Assembly (NCBI GenBank): GCA_001312405.1
Contig: BBDR01000007.1
Location: forward strand, 1 to 64,000
DNA: 64,000 nucleotides
Direction of reading: 5' to 3'
From: Clostridium sp. NkU-1
Lineage (GTDB): Bacteria; Bacillota_A; Clostridia; Lachnospirales; Lachnospiraceae
The position numbers and the translations under genes are program-made. Below are positions 31,134 to 41,369 of this stretch, in pieces. Every line of letters starts with the position of its first letter. The stretch's first letter is position 1. Under the pieces are notes generated by a model. That model had not been told where the DNA came from and made no database searches. It worked only from the letters and a program-made list of their open reading frames with translations.

Positions 31134-31872
31134 ATGAGAGATCAGGCAGAGGAAAGCCGCGATGAACTGGAACGACGCCGCCGTGCCAGGGACCGCAACA
31201 GGAAACGAAAGAAAAAAACAGAAAAGAAAGCGGTTGCTTTACATAGGGGCTGAAATTCTTGTCCTGGCTGTTGTTTTAGCAGGAATCTTATGGATCATGG
31301 GCCAGATATTTTTTAGAAATTACGTGGATTTAAAGGGGATTTCCATGCCGGAATGGGTTTTACAGGATCTCCTTGAGCCCAATCCGTATTCAAGACCGGG
31401 AACGGAAATGAAGCGGGTGGATGAAATCGTCATTCATTATGTGGCGAATCCAGGGACAACAGCCAGCCAGAATATGAATTATTTCAACAGTCTGAAGGAT
31501 CAGACCGGGATTAAGAAAATTTCTGCCAGCAGTCATTTTATCATAGGGCTGGAGGGAGAGGTCCTTCAGGGAATTCCCATCTATGAGATGGCCTATTCCA
31601 CATCAAAGGAAAAGAATGTGAACACGGTCTCCATTGAATGCTGCCATCCCGATGAGACAGGAAAGTTCAATGAGGCAACCTATGATTCCCTGGTAAAGCT
31701 GACAGCCTGGCTTTGTAAAAACCTGGGACTTACGGAAAAGGATGTCATAAGGCATTATGATGCCACAGGAAAGGACTGCCCAAGGTATTTTGTAGCCCAT
31801 GAGGATGAGTGGAAGAAGTTCCTTTCGGATGTGAAGAGGGCCAGAAAGCAGCCGGATGAAGGGGAAAGATAA
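31134..31872 (+). CDS. Membrane-anchored N-acetylmuramoyl-L-alanine amidase (Amidase_2), frameshifted
   Basis: The likely true start is ATG 31134 (MRDQAEESRDELERRRRARD), a charged cytoplasmic tail, with seven A at about 31206-31212 that should be six. One membrane helix follows (LLYIGAEILVLAVVLAGILW), then an amidase_2/PGRP domain from about residue 95: EIVIHYVANPGTTA (zinc His), ASSHFIIGLEGEVLQGIP, NVNTVSIECCHPD and RHYDATGKDCPRYF with the second and third zinc ligands. It acts on peptidoglycan outside the membrane. Repaired length about 245 aa. Confidence 0.9.
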
Positions 31873-31880
31873 AAAAGGAG

Positions 31881-31915
31881 GGGCTGAGCACTAAGTAATT
31901 CGTGCTCAGCCCTTT
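31881..31915. terminator. Terminator after the amidase gene
   Basis: An 11-bp stem GGGCTGAGCAC/GTGCTCAGCCC with a 10-nt loop and TTT after it; A-rich on the other side, so it may also serve the converging C_GCAxxG_C_C gene. Confidence 0.8.
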
Positions 31916-31928
31916 CCCCATCCGCACT

Positions 31929-32355
31929 TTATTCCCCACCAAACAATTCATGGTCTATGATCCTTACTGCATCTGCGATGCAGTCATTACAGGAACGAAG
32001 GACATTTCCGGTTTCCACGCCCTTTAAATCTTTGCAGATCACGCTTTTGTTCTGTTCTTTAAAGTCTGACAAGCACTTTTTTTGACGATTGGTGGGAGGC
32101 CCGCTTGGAATCCGGCCGGTCCAGATGGCCGGAACTATTCTTTAATCCGGAGAGTATGGCAGCAGCCCCGATGGCTCCGCAGGTACCCTCCATGCTTCCC
32201 ATACCAAGGCCCATGCCTTCCGTAAAGCGGAACATGGTTTCTTCGTCAATGCCCGTTTTATCACAGAAAGCACAGGAAACGGACTGTGCGCAATTGTACC
32301 CCTTTGCATGCTTGTTTAGAGCGTCCTCCACTCTTTTTGATGTTGTGTCTGACAT
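31929..32355 (-). CDS. C_GCAxxG_C_C family protein, frameshifted
   Basis: The protein starts MSDTTSKRVEDALNKHAKGYNCAQSVSCAFCDK and has the naming motif EGTCGAIGAAAILSG (GCAxxG-like, here T-C-G-A-I-G). After a T run at 32079-32085 (seven, should be six) it continues KCLSDFKEQNKSVICKDLKG and LRSCNDCIADAVRII, giving the late cysteine pairs. Conserved cysteines suggest a metal or redox protein; function is unknown. Repaired length about 142 aa, typical. Confidence 0.85.
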
Positions 32356-32399
32356 GTTATGATTCCTCCTGAAGTAGTGATATCGATCGCATTGCCCGG

Positions 32400-33177
32400 T
32401 CAGTCTTCGGTCCGGGCGGAAAGCAAACGGAATTTACAAAATATTATGTGAAACAGAAAGCCTCCCAGACAGGTGGCAGACAGATAGACAGCATTTCCTA
32501 TGGATATGCCGTATTTTAACGCAATTTCATGAAAAACCACCTGGGCCGACGGGTAATAGGGGGAAATGTAGAACATATCCGCCTGACCCAAAGGCTTTGC
32601 CGTCCGATTGATAATGGAAGCAATGATACAGCAGATAAAAAACAGGGGAAGGGTCCCCACGAATCCGGGTAGCGAGGTATCGGAAAGACGGGAAAATGCG
32701 ATGACCAGCCCTATAAAAATCAAAAGCAGGTGCCAGACCAGGCCGTGAAGGGTTAAAAACCAGTAAGGATGAAAAAGCCCGGAGGGTTCTGCCAGTGCCA
32801 TGATGCCGCCTAAAAGGTTAAAATCCTGCATAAAGGTGCATAGTACCCTTTGACTGTCCTTAGAAGGGACAAAGGGCAGGATCAGGCAGAAATACATGGG
32901 AAGGCTGCAAAGCTGAAATGGAAAATACCACCAGTTGTAGGTCTGTTCATTTACCACATAATATAAAAAAAGCTGTTTCCAGCATTCGGTGGCTGCCAGA
33001 AGTATGCCGCAGAAAAAAAAGCAGCAGGGGTAGCCTTGAACTTTTCATTTTTCTGGTGGTGTAATAAGCCAGAAAAACCACAGAGGCAAGCCCTATGCCG
33101 ATAAATACGATGTGGAACAGGGAATAAGGGGCCGGTGGATTCATGGGCCACGCTGTTTTTTCAAGGAAATCCTTCAT
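32400..33177 (-). CDS. YwaF/TIGR02206-like integral membrane protein, frameshifted
   Basis: Start MKDFLEKTAWPMNPPAPYSL, then alternating hydrophobic segments. A run of eight bases at about 33010-33019 needs one removed, after which the frame reads GILLAATECWKQLFLYYVV and continues NEQTYNWWYFPFQLCSLPMY, the family hallmark (W-x-x-P-F-x-L-C-x-x-P-M). About seven membrane helices in 259 aa. No function is known for this family; YwaF is sometimes linked to integral membrane acyl or phosphatase-like folds, which I cannot confirm. Confidence 0.75.
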
Positions 33178-33307
33178 GAACGGTTTCAGACCTTTCTTGC
33201 TTTCGATAATCGGATTGTTTTAAACCATATTATATAGGATTGCCTGAAATCATGCAAGATAAATGAAAATACCGCAGAAAAAATAAGAATCTTCTTCTTA
33301 TAAGTAC

Positions 33308-33335
33308 TTGATTAATTTCGAAAATGCTATATAAT
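33308..33335 (+). promoter_or_regulatory. Promoter of the amino-acid ABC transporter operon
   Basis: TTGATT (33308-33313) and TATAAT (33330-33335) with 16-base spacing and a TGC just before the -10. An inverted repeat TTATGCA-N6-TGCATATAA follows (about 33360-33382) and could be an operator. Confidence 0.7.
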
Positions 33336-33396
33336 GTATAACTGACACTTTATTTAATAATTATGCATATTTGTGCATATAAGAGGAGGAATCATT

Positions 33397-34169
33397 ATGA
33401 AAAAGAATGTAATTGCTATGGCGGGTGTTGTATGCATGGCAGCTTTATTAACTGCCTGTGCTGGTTCCGGAACAAAGACAGAGACAACTGCTGAAGGACA
33501 GAAAGAGGCTGCAGGAAAGCTGGTTATGGTAACCAATGCAGAATTTCCGCCCTATGAATATTATGATAATAACGAAATCGTTGGAATTGATGCGGATATT
33601 GCAAGAGCAATCGCTGATAAGATGGGTATGGAGCTGGAGATTCAGGATATGGCCTTTGATTCCCTGATCCCGGCTGTTCAGTCCGGTAAGGGAGACTTTA
33701 CTGCTGCCGGTATGACCATCAATGATGACCGTAAGAAGAATGTTGATTTTACCGATACTTATGCAGAAGCAGCTCAGGTAATCATTGTTAAGGAAGACAG
33801 CGAGATCAAAACACCGGATGATTTAACGGGAAAGAAGATCGGCGTACAGACCGGCACCACCGGTGATATTTATGCAGAGGATATTGAGGAGCGGACGTTC
33901 AGCGTTTTAATAAGGGAATGGAAGCAGTCATGTCCCTTTCTCAGGGCAAAATTGATGCAGTCATCATTGACCGTGAGCCTGCAAAGGTATTTGTAGAGCA
34001 AAATGCCGGATTGGTGATCCTTGACGAAGCATTTACCGAGGAAGAATATGCCATTGCAATTAAAAAGGACAACAAAGAGCTGTTAGACAAAATGAACGGA
34101 GCCATTAGGGAATTAAAGGAATCCGGCGAATTGAAGAAGATCGTGGATAAATACATTACCGCAGAATAA
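33397..34169 (+). CDS. Amino-acid ABC transporter substrate-binding lipoprotein, frameshifted
   Basis: ATG 33397 follows AGAGGAGGAATC. The N-terminus MKKNVIAMAGVVCMAALLTAC is a lipoprotein signal (lipobox LTAC). The mature protein is a family-3 periplasmic binding fold: LVMVTNAEFPPYEYYDNNEI, DADIARAIADKMG, FDSLIPAVQSGKGDFTAAGMT and KKIGVQTGTTGD. A missing G at about 33898 shifts the frame; repair gives VQRFNKGMEAVMSLSQGKID and the C-terminal lobe. It binds a polar or aromatic amino acid (exact ligand unknown) for the adjacent permease and ATPase. Confidence 0.92.
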
Positions 34170-34187
34170 TAAAAAAGGAAGAGTGCC

Positions 34188-34881
34188 ATGTGGGAAAAGC
34201 TAATAGATGATTTTTATCAGAATTTTATCGTGGATAACCGTTGGAAATACATTACCGGCGGTCTGCAAAACACGTTAAAGATCACGTTTTTTTGCAGTTT
34301 TGATCGGTATTTTACTGGGATTTCTGGTTGCCATCATACGATCAACCTATGAAAATACCCATAAGCTGAAAATACTAAATGCAATCTGCAACGTTTATCT
34401 GACGGTGATCCGTGGTACGCCGGTGGTTGTACAGCTTATGATCGTGTATTTCGTCATCTTTGCATCCACGAATCCGGGCCAGGTGCCTACGGCCATTCTG
34501 GCGTTTGGAATCAATTCTGGCGCCTATGTGGCGGAAATCTTCCGGAGCGGTATCAGTTCTATTGAAAAGGGACAGTTTGAGGCCGGCCGCAGCCTGGGCT
34601 TTAATTACGCCCAGACCATGTGGTTCATCGTCATGCCCCAGGCCTTTAAAAATGTGGTACCTACCCTTGCGAATGAATTCATCGTACTTTTAAAGGAGAC
34701 TTCTGTAGCGGGGTACATAGGGCTGCAGGATTTGACCAAGGGCGGCGATATCATTAAGAGCCGAACCTTTTCTGCATTTATGCCTCTGGTTGCAGTGGCC
34801 GTTATTTATCTGGTTATGGTTATGATATTTTCATATCTCGTAAAATTACTGGAGAGGAGGCTGCACAGAAGTGAGCATTGA
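34188..34881 (+). CDS. Amino-acid ABC transporter permease (HisM family), frameshifted
   Basis: ATG 34188 begins [20 protein letters not shown] and the HisM/GlnP signature [10 protein letters not shown]. Seven T at 34289-34295 should be six; the frame then carries on [12 protein letters not shown]. Key features: [17 protein letters not shown] and the EAA loop [20 protein letters not shown]. Five membrane helices, about 230 aa, typical. It overlaps the ATPase gene by ten bases. Confidence 0.92.
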
Positions 34882-35610
34882 TAGAATGGAAAAACCCCTG
34901 ATTCAGGTACAGAACCTGGGTAAAAAGTTTGGTGAGGCAGAAGTGCTTAAGGACATTTCCGTCGATATTTATAAAGGGGATGTGGTATGCGTCATTGGGC
35001 CTTCCGGTTCAGGAAAGAGCACATTTCTTCGCTGCTTAAACCGTCTGGAAGAACCAACCGGAGGACACATCCTGTTTGAGGGCGTGGACATTGTAGATAA
35101 GAAAACCGACATTGATAAGCACCGTCAGAAGATGGGAATGGTGTTCCAGCAGTTTAACCTGTTTCCCCATATGACTATTTTAAAGAATCTGACCCTTGCG
35201 CCCATAAAGCTTCAGGGACGCAGCGGGAAGGAAGCGGAGGAGCAGGCTTTAGGGCTTCTTAATAAGGTAGGGCTTGCAGATCGGGCGGATTCCTATCCCA
35301 ACCAGTTATCCGGCGGACAGAAGCAGCGTATTGCCATTGTCCGCGCCCTGTGCATGAATCCTGATGTAATGCTGTTTGACGAACCGACCTCTGCTCTTGA
35401 TCCTGAGATGGTCGGTGAGTTTTAAATGTAATGCGGGAGCTGGCCGAAGAGCGGATGACCATGGTCGTGGTCACTCATGAAATGGGCTTTGCCAGAGAAG
35501 TGGCAACCCGGGTCATGTTCATGGACGGCGGTTATTTCCTGGAAGAAAATGAACCGGAGGAATTTTTTGCAAATCCGCAAAATGACAGACTGAAACTTTT
35601 TTTTAAGTAA
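34871..35610 (+). CDS. Amino-acid ABC transporter ATP-binding protein (GlnQ family), frameshifted
   Basis: A GTG at 34871 ([17 protein letters not shown]) or the ATG at 34886 may start it. Walker [18 protein letters not shown]-loop [13 protein letters not shown], signature [11 protein letters not shown] and Walker [17 protein letters not shown] are all present. The frame breaks at about 35421 by one missing G, right after Walker B; repair restores [20 protein letters not shown], then [10 protein letters not shown] with the switch His. Repaired length about 246 aa, as in GlnQ/TcyN proteins. Confidence 0.92.
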
Positions 35611-35628
35611 AGTGCTTTAAAAACTAAA

Positions 35629-35698
35629 GCTGCTGTAAGATCAACTGATTAGGATTTAATCAGTTGATTTTACAGCAGCAATTTTAATCTTCTTTTTT
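35629..35698 (+). terminator. Terminator of the amino-acid ABC operon
   Basis: A long stem (35629-35651 with 35657-35679, one bulge mismatch) has loop GGATT and is followed by a T-rich tract. Confidence 0.85.
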
Positions 35699-35771
35699 TC
35701 ACTTCTACCTTCTGCTTCCCTTATACTGTGGGAACACCTTAAAACAGCTTGATCGATCTCATTAGAATCCG

Positions 35772-36980
35772 TTAACACATAGGAACCTGGACTGCTTTTT
35801 CAGGTTTTATTTTTGTAATACTGCCATCTTGTTCATAAACACATGCGTCTACGCAATTATATGAACCGCAATGGCTGATCATCACGAAATTGGCAGTTGT
35901 GCCCGAGTCTGCATTTACATCAATCCATGTTCCTGAATTGGCATAAATTTTTTGTTTTTCCTTTCCATTCATAAATAACCTTTTTTTGCATCATGTGTAT
36001 GTCCAAAAACGACGATATCAATTGTTTTGTTTGTCTGGAAATATTGGTTATATGCCTGATCATCAACCAGGGATACAATATCATCTACCTCTGCCTTTGC
36101 CTCTTTACAGAAAGGAATCGGAACGCAGACCTCGTTGATCTGCTGGATTTCTGCCCAATCTCTTTGAAAGTTGGGATACAGATAAGCTGTTATCTCTCCA
36201 TTTTTTAATGAGGGGGTTATATCTGCTGCTGAATAATATCCATTGTATCCATCAATTGTAATAGGCAGTATTTTTGAATTAAAACCATCATTTAATGGCA
36301 AAAGTCCAAATGCTGCGGCCCAGTCTTTATAATACAGATAAGCGTTGTATTGATCTTTATTACAACGATCAGGTTCCTGCAAAATGGAATAGCCTTCTGC
36401 TGCCGATGTCACTGCCAGCCTTGCAAGTATATAGCCCTGTGGAAGAATCGATGGATAGCTTCCGGTGATAAATTTGTTAGACACCTGATTTGGTGCATTT
36501 ATCAAATCATATCTGTGACCATGTTCAATAAGAATTTCATTCTGGCAGCCGGTTCTATATCTGCCTGCGCCTCTGGCATCCCGGGCCTGATAGATACCAG
36601 GAAAAATTTCGTCTGCAATGCCTGGACTAAATAACATATCATGGTTTCCCGGAATATAAGTTACTTTTGTTTTACCAGCTTGTATGATATGATTGATCGC
36701 ATCTACTACAATCTGATTATTGCGTGCAACTTTTCTATAAAATTCATCTGAATCTGTATAAACCGGATAATCGGCCGGCAATATCCATTCATCGAACAGA
36801 TCACCATTTAAAACCAGTTCTTTCACATCAGGCATTGAAGCTACATGATCAAGAAATGAAACGAAACGTGGACGGTTCTTAACTGTCCATGAGAATCTGT
36901 CATCGATACCTAAGTGGGTATCACTTATGATAATCGTTTTTTTCACATTCTGGTAAATTTTCAAAATATTGTTTACTCAT
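35772..36980 (-). CDS. Calcineurin-like metallophosphoesterase, frameshifted
   Basis: With one A removed at about 36945, the start is ATG 36980-36978 (MSKQYFENLPECEKTIIISD) behind GAGGTGACA. Metal-site motifs are in order: IISDTHLGID, LNGDLFDEW, YIPGNHDM, LIEHGHRYD and VVFGHTHDA. The frame breaks directly after GHTHD at 35984-35990 (A run) and continues KEKQKIYANSGTWIDVNADS to the end. Repaired length about 402 aa. The central insert around residues 200-290 is larger than in phosphodiesterase relatives. UDP-diacylglucosamine hydrolase-like proteins share the start, but the substrate cannot be given. Monocistronic. Confidence 0.88.
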
Positions 36981-37008
36981 GATTGTCACCTCATTTAATA
37001 CAATTTGT

Positions 37009-37218
37009 TTGACAGCCGTTCTGAAGAACAGCTGATATCATAAGAATCTGCTATACAATATAAATATGGCAATGGGGATATATCTGATGCGTATATGATT
37101 TTCCATAATTTATATAAGACCTGTTTCCCCATATGATTCTGTGCTGAGAGGATTCTCTGTATTAGCATCGTTCCTCTTATAACGGGAGATCCTGTAAGTA
37201 AATTTGGTCAAGTCTGAT
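37009..37218 (+). other. Structured leader or small-RNA candidate before the succinate operon
   Basis: About 210 non-coding bases between a TTGACA box (37009-37014, with possible TACAAT at 37054-37059) and a terminator at 37219. They contain hairpin material: AGAGGA...TCCTCT around 37160-37195 and a complementary TTATATAAG/CTTATAAC pair. No ORF with a ribosome site is present. It could be a small RNA or an attenuator of sucD, which starts 125 bases downstream of the terminator. I do not recognise a known class. Confidence 0.35.
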
Positions 37219-37245
37219 ACCGTCACAAAAGTGGCGGTTTTTTAT
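37219..37245 (+). terminator. Terminator-like hairpin upstream of sucD
   Basis: Stem ACCGTCAC/GTGGCGGT with loop AAAA, followed by TTTTTTATTT. There is no upstream plus-strand gene, so it ends a short non-coding transcript. Confidence 0.75.
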
Positions 37246-37369
37246 TTATGCTTTTTCATTCAAAAATCCTATCATAATCAATTAATTATTAGTATTTTTC
37301 AACAAAGATAAATTGTGTTAAAATAAAAACATGAATGTTAAAAAAATAACTTGAAGGGAGTAACAAAGG

Positions 37370-38728
37370 ATGGGTTCTTATGTTCAGACATTGGTTGAGC
37401 GGTCCAGAAAGGCACAGGAGATATTGGCCACTTATGACCAGGCCAAAACAGATGAGATTGTAAAGATGTTCGCAAAAGTGGTCTTCGACCATGCAGAGCC
37501 GTTGGCAAAGCTGGCTGTGGAGGAAAGCCGCATGGGAGTTTATGAAGACAAGATTATGAAAAACAAGGGGAAATCCAGGATTATCTGGAATGCGATGAAA
37601 GGCAGGAAATCTGTTGGGATCATCGGAAAAGACGAAGAGGCAGGAATCATTGAGCTGGCAAAGCCAATGGGCATCATTGCGGCAGCCACTCCCTGTACGA
37701 ATCCGGTGGTCACACCCATGTGCAATGCCATGTTTGCTGTTAAATGCCAAAATACTATTATCATCGCTCCTCATCCCAGAGGCAGGAAATGCGCGGCAGC
37801 AGTAGCGGATCTGTATTATAAGGAATTAGACCGTATGGGCGTGCCAAGAGATATCTTTCTTGTTATGGAGGAGCCCAGTGTAGAACTGACCACAGAGCTT
37901 ATGGCAGCCTGTGACGCCGTGATAGCGACCGGCGGTATGGCAATGGTGAAGTCTGCATATTCCAGCGGAAAGCCCAGCTATGGCGTTGGTCCGGGCAATG
38001 TACAGGGATTGATTGACGAAGGAATCGATTACAAAGCAGCAGCAGGCCGTATGATTGCCAGCCGTATCTTTGACAATGGAATCATCTGCTCCGGTACCCA
38101 GAGCATTATCGCTCCTGAGAAAGATTATGAAAAGATCATGAAGGAGTTTGAGGACCAGGGGGCGTATTTTATTGACGATCCGGCCGTAACCTCTAAGCTG
38201 GCGGAAGTGGTGTTCCCAGGCGGAAACATCAGTAAGCATGTGGTGGGCCAGTCAGTACAGGCCATTGCAGGGCTGGCAGGGATCTCCATACCTGAGGACA
38301 GAAAGGTGATTGTTGTCAAGCCGGAAAAATATGGAGCAGGAGTTGTGTGGAGCAAGGAGAAAATGTGCCCCATAATGGCTGCTTACAGCTACAAAACCTG
38401 GGAGGAAGCCGTAGACATTGCTTATCAGAACCTGTTGGTGGAAGGAGAAGGTCATTCTGCTGATATTCAGTCGGACAATCGGGAACACGTCGAATATGCA
38501 GGTGTGAAGCTTCCCGTAAGCCGGGTAATGGTCAACCAGACCAGCTCCAGCATGGCAGGCGGGGCCTTTGCCAATTCCTTAAATCCCACCACAACTTTAG
38601 GCTGCGGAAGCTGGGGCAATAACGCCATCAGTGAAAACCTGTTTTATACCCATCTGATGAATAAGAGCAGGATCGTTCTGATTAAGAAGAACTGGAAGCA
38701 GCCGTCAGATGAAGAGATTTTTTCATAG
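37370..38728 (+). CDS. sucD: Succinate-semialdehyde dehydrogenase (CoA-acylating)
   Basis: The 452-residue protein is an acylating aldehyde dehydrogenase: PMGIIAAATPCTNPVVTPMCN near residue 105, PHPRGRKCA, ATGGMAMVKSAYSSGKP, and the catalytic cysteine in NGIICSGTQS near residue 245. It is close in layout to SucD of Clostridium kluyveri and is followed immediately by 4-hydroxybutyrate dehydrogenase and 4-hydroxybutyryl-CoA dehydratase, which fixes the assignment over ethanolamine or propanal types. It reduces succinyl-CoA with NAD(P)H to succinate semialdehyde. The ribosome site is GAAGGGAG. No frameshift. Confidence 0.93.
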   Translation: MGSYVQTLVERSRKAQEILATYDQAKTDEIVKMFAKVVFDHAEPLAKLAVEESRMGVYEDKIMKNKGKSRIIWNAMKGRKSVGIIGKDEEAGIIELAKPMGIIAAATPCTNPVVTPMCNAMFAVKCQNTIIIAPHPRGRKCAAAVADLYYKELDRMGVPRDIFLVMEEPSVELTTELMAACDAVIATGGMAMVKSAYSSGKPSYGVGPGNVQGLIDEGIDYKAAAGRMIASRIFDNGIICSGTQSIIAPEKDYEKIMKEFEDQGAYFIDDPAVTSKLAEVVFPGGNISKHVVGQSVQAIAGLAGISIPEDRKVIVVKPEKYGAGVVWSKEKMCPIMAAYSYKTWEEAVDIAYQNLLVEGEGHSADIQSDNREHVEYAGVKLPVSRVMVNQTSSSMAGGAFANSLNPTTTLGCGSWGNNAISENLFYTHLMNKSRIVLIKKNWKQPSDEEIFS

Positions 38729-38739
38729 GGAGAGCCGTC

Positions 38740-39855
38740 ATGACAGAATTAATATTAAATACACAGATCTCTTACTACGATACCTGCGCTGAATTCGCAA
38801 AAGAATTTAAACTTGGAAGAGGCGATCTGGTATTGACCAATGAATACATATACAATCCCTGTTTTGGAAATATGGGACTGGAAGTGGAGACGATTTTCCA
38901 GGAAGAGTACGGCAGCGGAGAACCTACGGACATTATGGTGGACCAGATCCTTGAAGCAGCAGAGAAAATGGATTGCCAGAGGATTATTGCCATAGGAGGC
39001 GGTACGGTCATCGACATAGCCAAAGTTCTGGCTGTTTCGACAGGAGAATCTCTGGATTCCCTGTATGAGGCGCCGGCTTCTGCGAAAAAGAGAAGGAAGC
39101 TGGTGATTCTTCCCACTACCTGCGGTACGGGCAGTGAAGTGACCAATATTTCCATTATCAACAGGACCAGGCTGGGAACGAAAATGGGCCTTGTATCACC
39201 TGCCATGTATGCGGATGATGCGGTGCTGGTTCCGGAGCTTTTAAACGGACTTCCCTTTGGCGTATTTGCAGCCAGTTCCATTGACGCCCTGGTCCACGCT
39301 GTGGAATCCAGCTTATCTCCCAAGGCTACGCCTTATACGAAGCTGTTCGGATACAAGGCTATTGAAATGATCATTAAGGGGTATCAGAAAATAGCGGCTG
39401 AGGGAAGGGAAGCATTAAAACCCCTTATGAAAGATTTCCTCATTGCCAGTAATTATGCGGGTATTGCTTTTGGGACCGCCGGTTGTGCGGCAGTCCATGC
39501 CACCAGCTATCCTCTTGGAGGCAGCTATCACGTGGCTCATGGGGAAAGCAATTATGCCATGTTTACCGGAGTGTTAAAAAACTATATGGAAATACGCAGA
39601 GACGGGGAAATAGCAGTCTTAAACCAGTGCCTTTCCGGACTTTTGGGCTGTGGGGAGGAAGAGGTCTATGATAAGCTGGATGAACTTCTGGGAACGGTCC
39701 TTCCTAAGAAGTCCCTCCATGAATACGGCGTAAAGCCGGAGGAGCTTCCGGTGTTTGCAAAGAGCGTTATGGAGCGTCAGGGGAGGCTTATGGCCAACAA
39801 TTTTGTACCCCTGGATGAAGAGAGGGTTTTAAAAATCTACAGGGAACTATATTGA
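38740..39855 (+). CDS. 4hbD: 4-hydroxybutyrate dehydrogenase (iron-type alcohol dehydrogenase)
   Basis: A 371-aa group III alcohol dehydrogenase with nucleotide loop IAIGGGTVIDIAKVLAV near residue 85, PTTCGTGSEVTNISI near 125, and metal ligands in DALVHAVESSL and HATSYPLGGSYHVAHGESNY (about residues 250-270). It reduces succinate semialdehyde to 4-hydroxybutyrate, the step after SucD in the C. kluyveri pathway. It begins 11 bases after sucD with ribosome site GGGAG and is unbroken. Confidence 0.93.
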   Translation: MTELILNTQISYYDTCAEFAKEFKLGRGDLVLTNEYIYNPCFGNMGLEVETIFQEEYGSGEPTDIMVDQILEAAEKMDCQRIIAIGGGTVIDIAKVLAVSTGESLDSLYEAPASAKKRRKLVILPTTCGTGSEVTNISIINRTRLGTKMGLVSPAMYADDAVLVPELLNGLPFGVFAASSIDALVHAVESSLSPKATPYTKLFGYKAIEMIIKGYQKIAAEGREALKPLMKDFLIASNYAGIAFGTAGCAAVHATSYPLGGSYHVAHGESNYAMFTGVLKNYMEIRRDGEIAVLNQCLSGLLGCGEEEVYDKLDELLGTVLPKKSLHEYGVKPEELPVFAKSVMERQGRLMANNFVPLDEERVLKIYRELY

Positions 39856-39881
39856 TTTTGAATTAAAAGGGGGAAACAGCA

Positions 39882-41329
39882 ATGGCATTGATGACAGGGG
39901 AAGAGTATGTAGAAAGCATACGCAAAATGAAACTGAATGTTTATATGTTCGGAGAGAAAATTGAAAATCCGGTTGACAACCCGATTTTACGGCCATCTCT
40001 TAATTCGGTAAAGGCGACCTATGATTTGGCGCAGATGCCGGAACATGAGGATCTGATGACCGTGACCTTGGAGGATGGCCGGAAGATCAACCGTTTTGCC
40101 AATATTCACAGGAATACGGATGATTTAATAAAAAAAAGTAAAGATGCAGAGGCTCTGCGGCCAGAAGACAGCAGCCTGTTTTCAGCGGTGTGTGGGAATG
40201 GATGCATTTAATGCAGTATGGTCCACCACCTATGAGATTGATAAGGAGTACTCCACCCATTACCATGAGAATTTTAAGAATTACCTCCGCATGGTACAGG
40301 ACAATGATTATACGGTGGATGGCGCAATGACCGACCCAAAGGGCGACAGAAGCCTGGCCCCTCATGCTCAGCCTGATCTGGATATGTATCTCCGGGTGGT
40401 GGAGCGGCGTGAGGATGGAATCGTAGTCCGGGGGGCAAAGGCCCACCAGACGGGTATCATCAATTCCCAGGAGGTAATCGTCATGCCTACCGTAGCCATG
40501 GGGCCGGACGATAAGGATTTTGCCGTATCCTTTGCGGTGCCAACGGACGCAGAAGGCATTACCATGATAATCGGAAGGCAGTCCTGCGATACCAGAAAGC
40601 TGGAAGGCTCTTCCATGGATGTGGGAAACAGTGAATTCGGAGGCGTGGAAGCCTGGTTGTGTTTGACGATGTGTTCGTACCCAATGACAGGATTTTCTTA
40701 AATGGGGAGTATGAGTTTGCCGGCATGCTGGTGGAACGCTTTGCAGGCTATCACAGGCAGTCCTATGGCGGCTGCAAGGTGGGAGTGGAGATGTTCTGAT
40801 CGGAGCCACTGCACTGGCTGCGGATTATAACGGAGTGCCGAAAGCTTCCCACATTAAGGATAAACTGATTGAAATGGTCCATTTAAATGAGACTCTCTAT
40901 TGCTGCGGAATTGCCTGTTCTGCGGAAGGCAGTCCTACGGAGTCAGGAAACTATCTGATCGATCTTTTGCTTGCCAACGTATGCAAGCAGAATGTTACCA
41001 GATACCCCTATGAGATCGCGCGGCTGGCGGAAGATATTGCAGGTGGCATTATGGTGACCGCGCCTTCTGAAAAGGATTTGAAAAGCCCGGTGGTCGGCCC
41101 GATGGTGGAGAAATACTTAAAAGGAGCAGCTGGCGTTTCTACAGAAAACCGCCTTAAGGTTCTGCGCCTGATCGAGAATCTGACCCTTGGAACAGCAGCA
41201 GTGGGTTACCGGACAGAATCCATGCATGGAGCCGGCTCTCCCCAGGCACAGAGGATCATGATTTCCCGCCAGGGCAACATTGGAAAGAAGAAACAGCTTG
41301 CAAAAGAAATTGCAAAGATCCGGGATTAA
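39882..41329 (+). CDS. abfD: 4-hydroxybutyryl-CoA dehydratase / vinylacetyl-CoA isomerase, frameshifted
   Basis: Reading across three slips (eight A at about 40131-40138, should be seven; a missing C near 40651; a missing G near 40785) gives about 483 aa, the usual AbfD size. It starts MALMTGEEYVESIRKMKLNV. The 4Fe-4S ligands are visible as ACFQRCVGMD (Cys-x3-Cys near residues 99-103) and YHRQSYGGCKVG (His-x6-Cys near 292-299). GRQSCDTRKLEGS belongs to the FAD/substrate part. It dehydrates 4-hydroxybutyryl-CoA to crotonyl-CoA by a radical mechanism and is oxygen-sensitive. Lies between 4hbD and the CoA-transferases. Confidence 0.93.
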
Positions 41330-41369
41330 AGCGGTTTTTAAATGGATTTAAACAGGGAGGTTTGGGAGG

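Noticed and set aside
37540..38488. Minus-strand open frames across sucD
   Set aside because: They lie antisense to an intact, highly conserved enzyme and have no ribosome sites.
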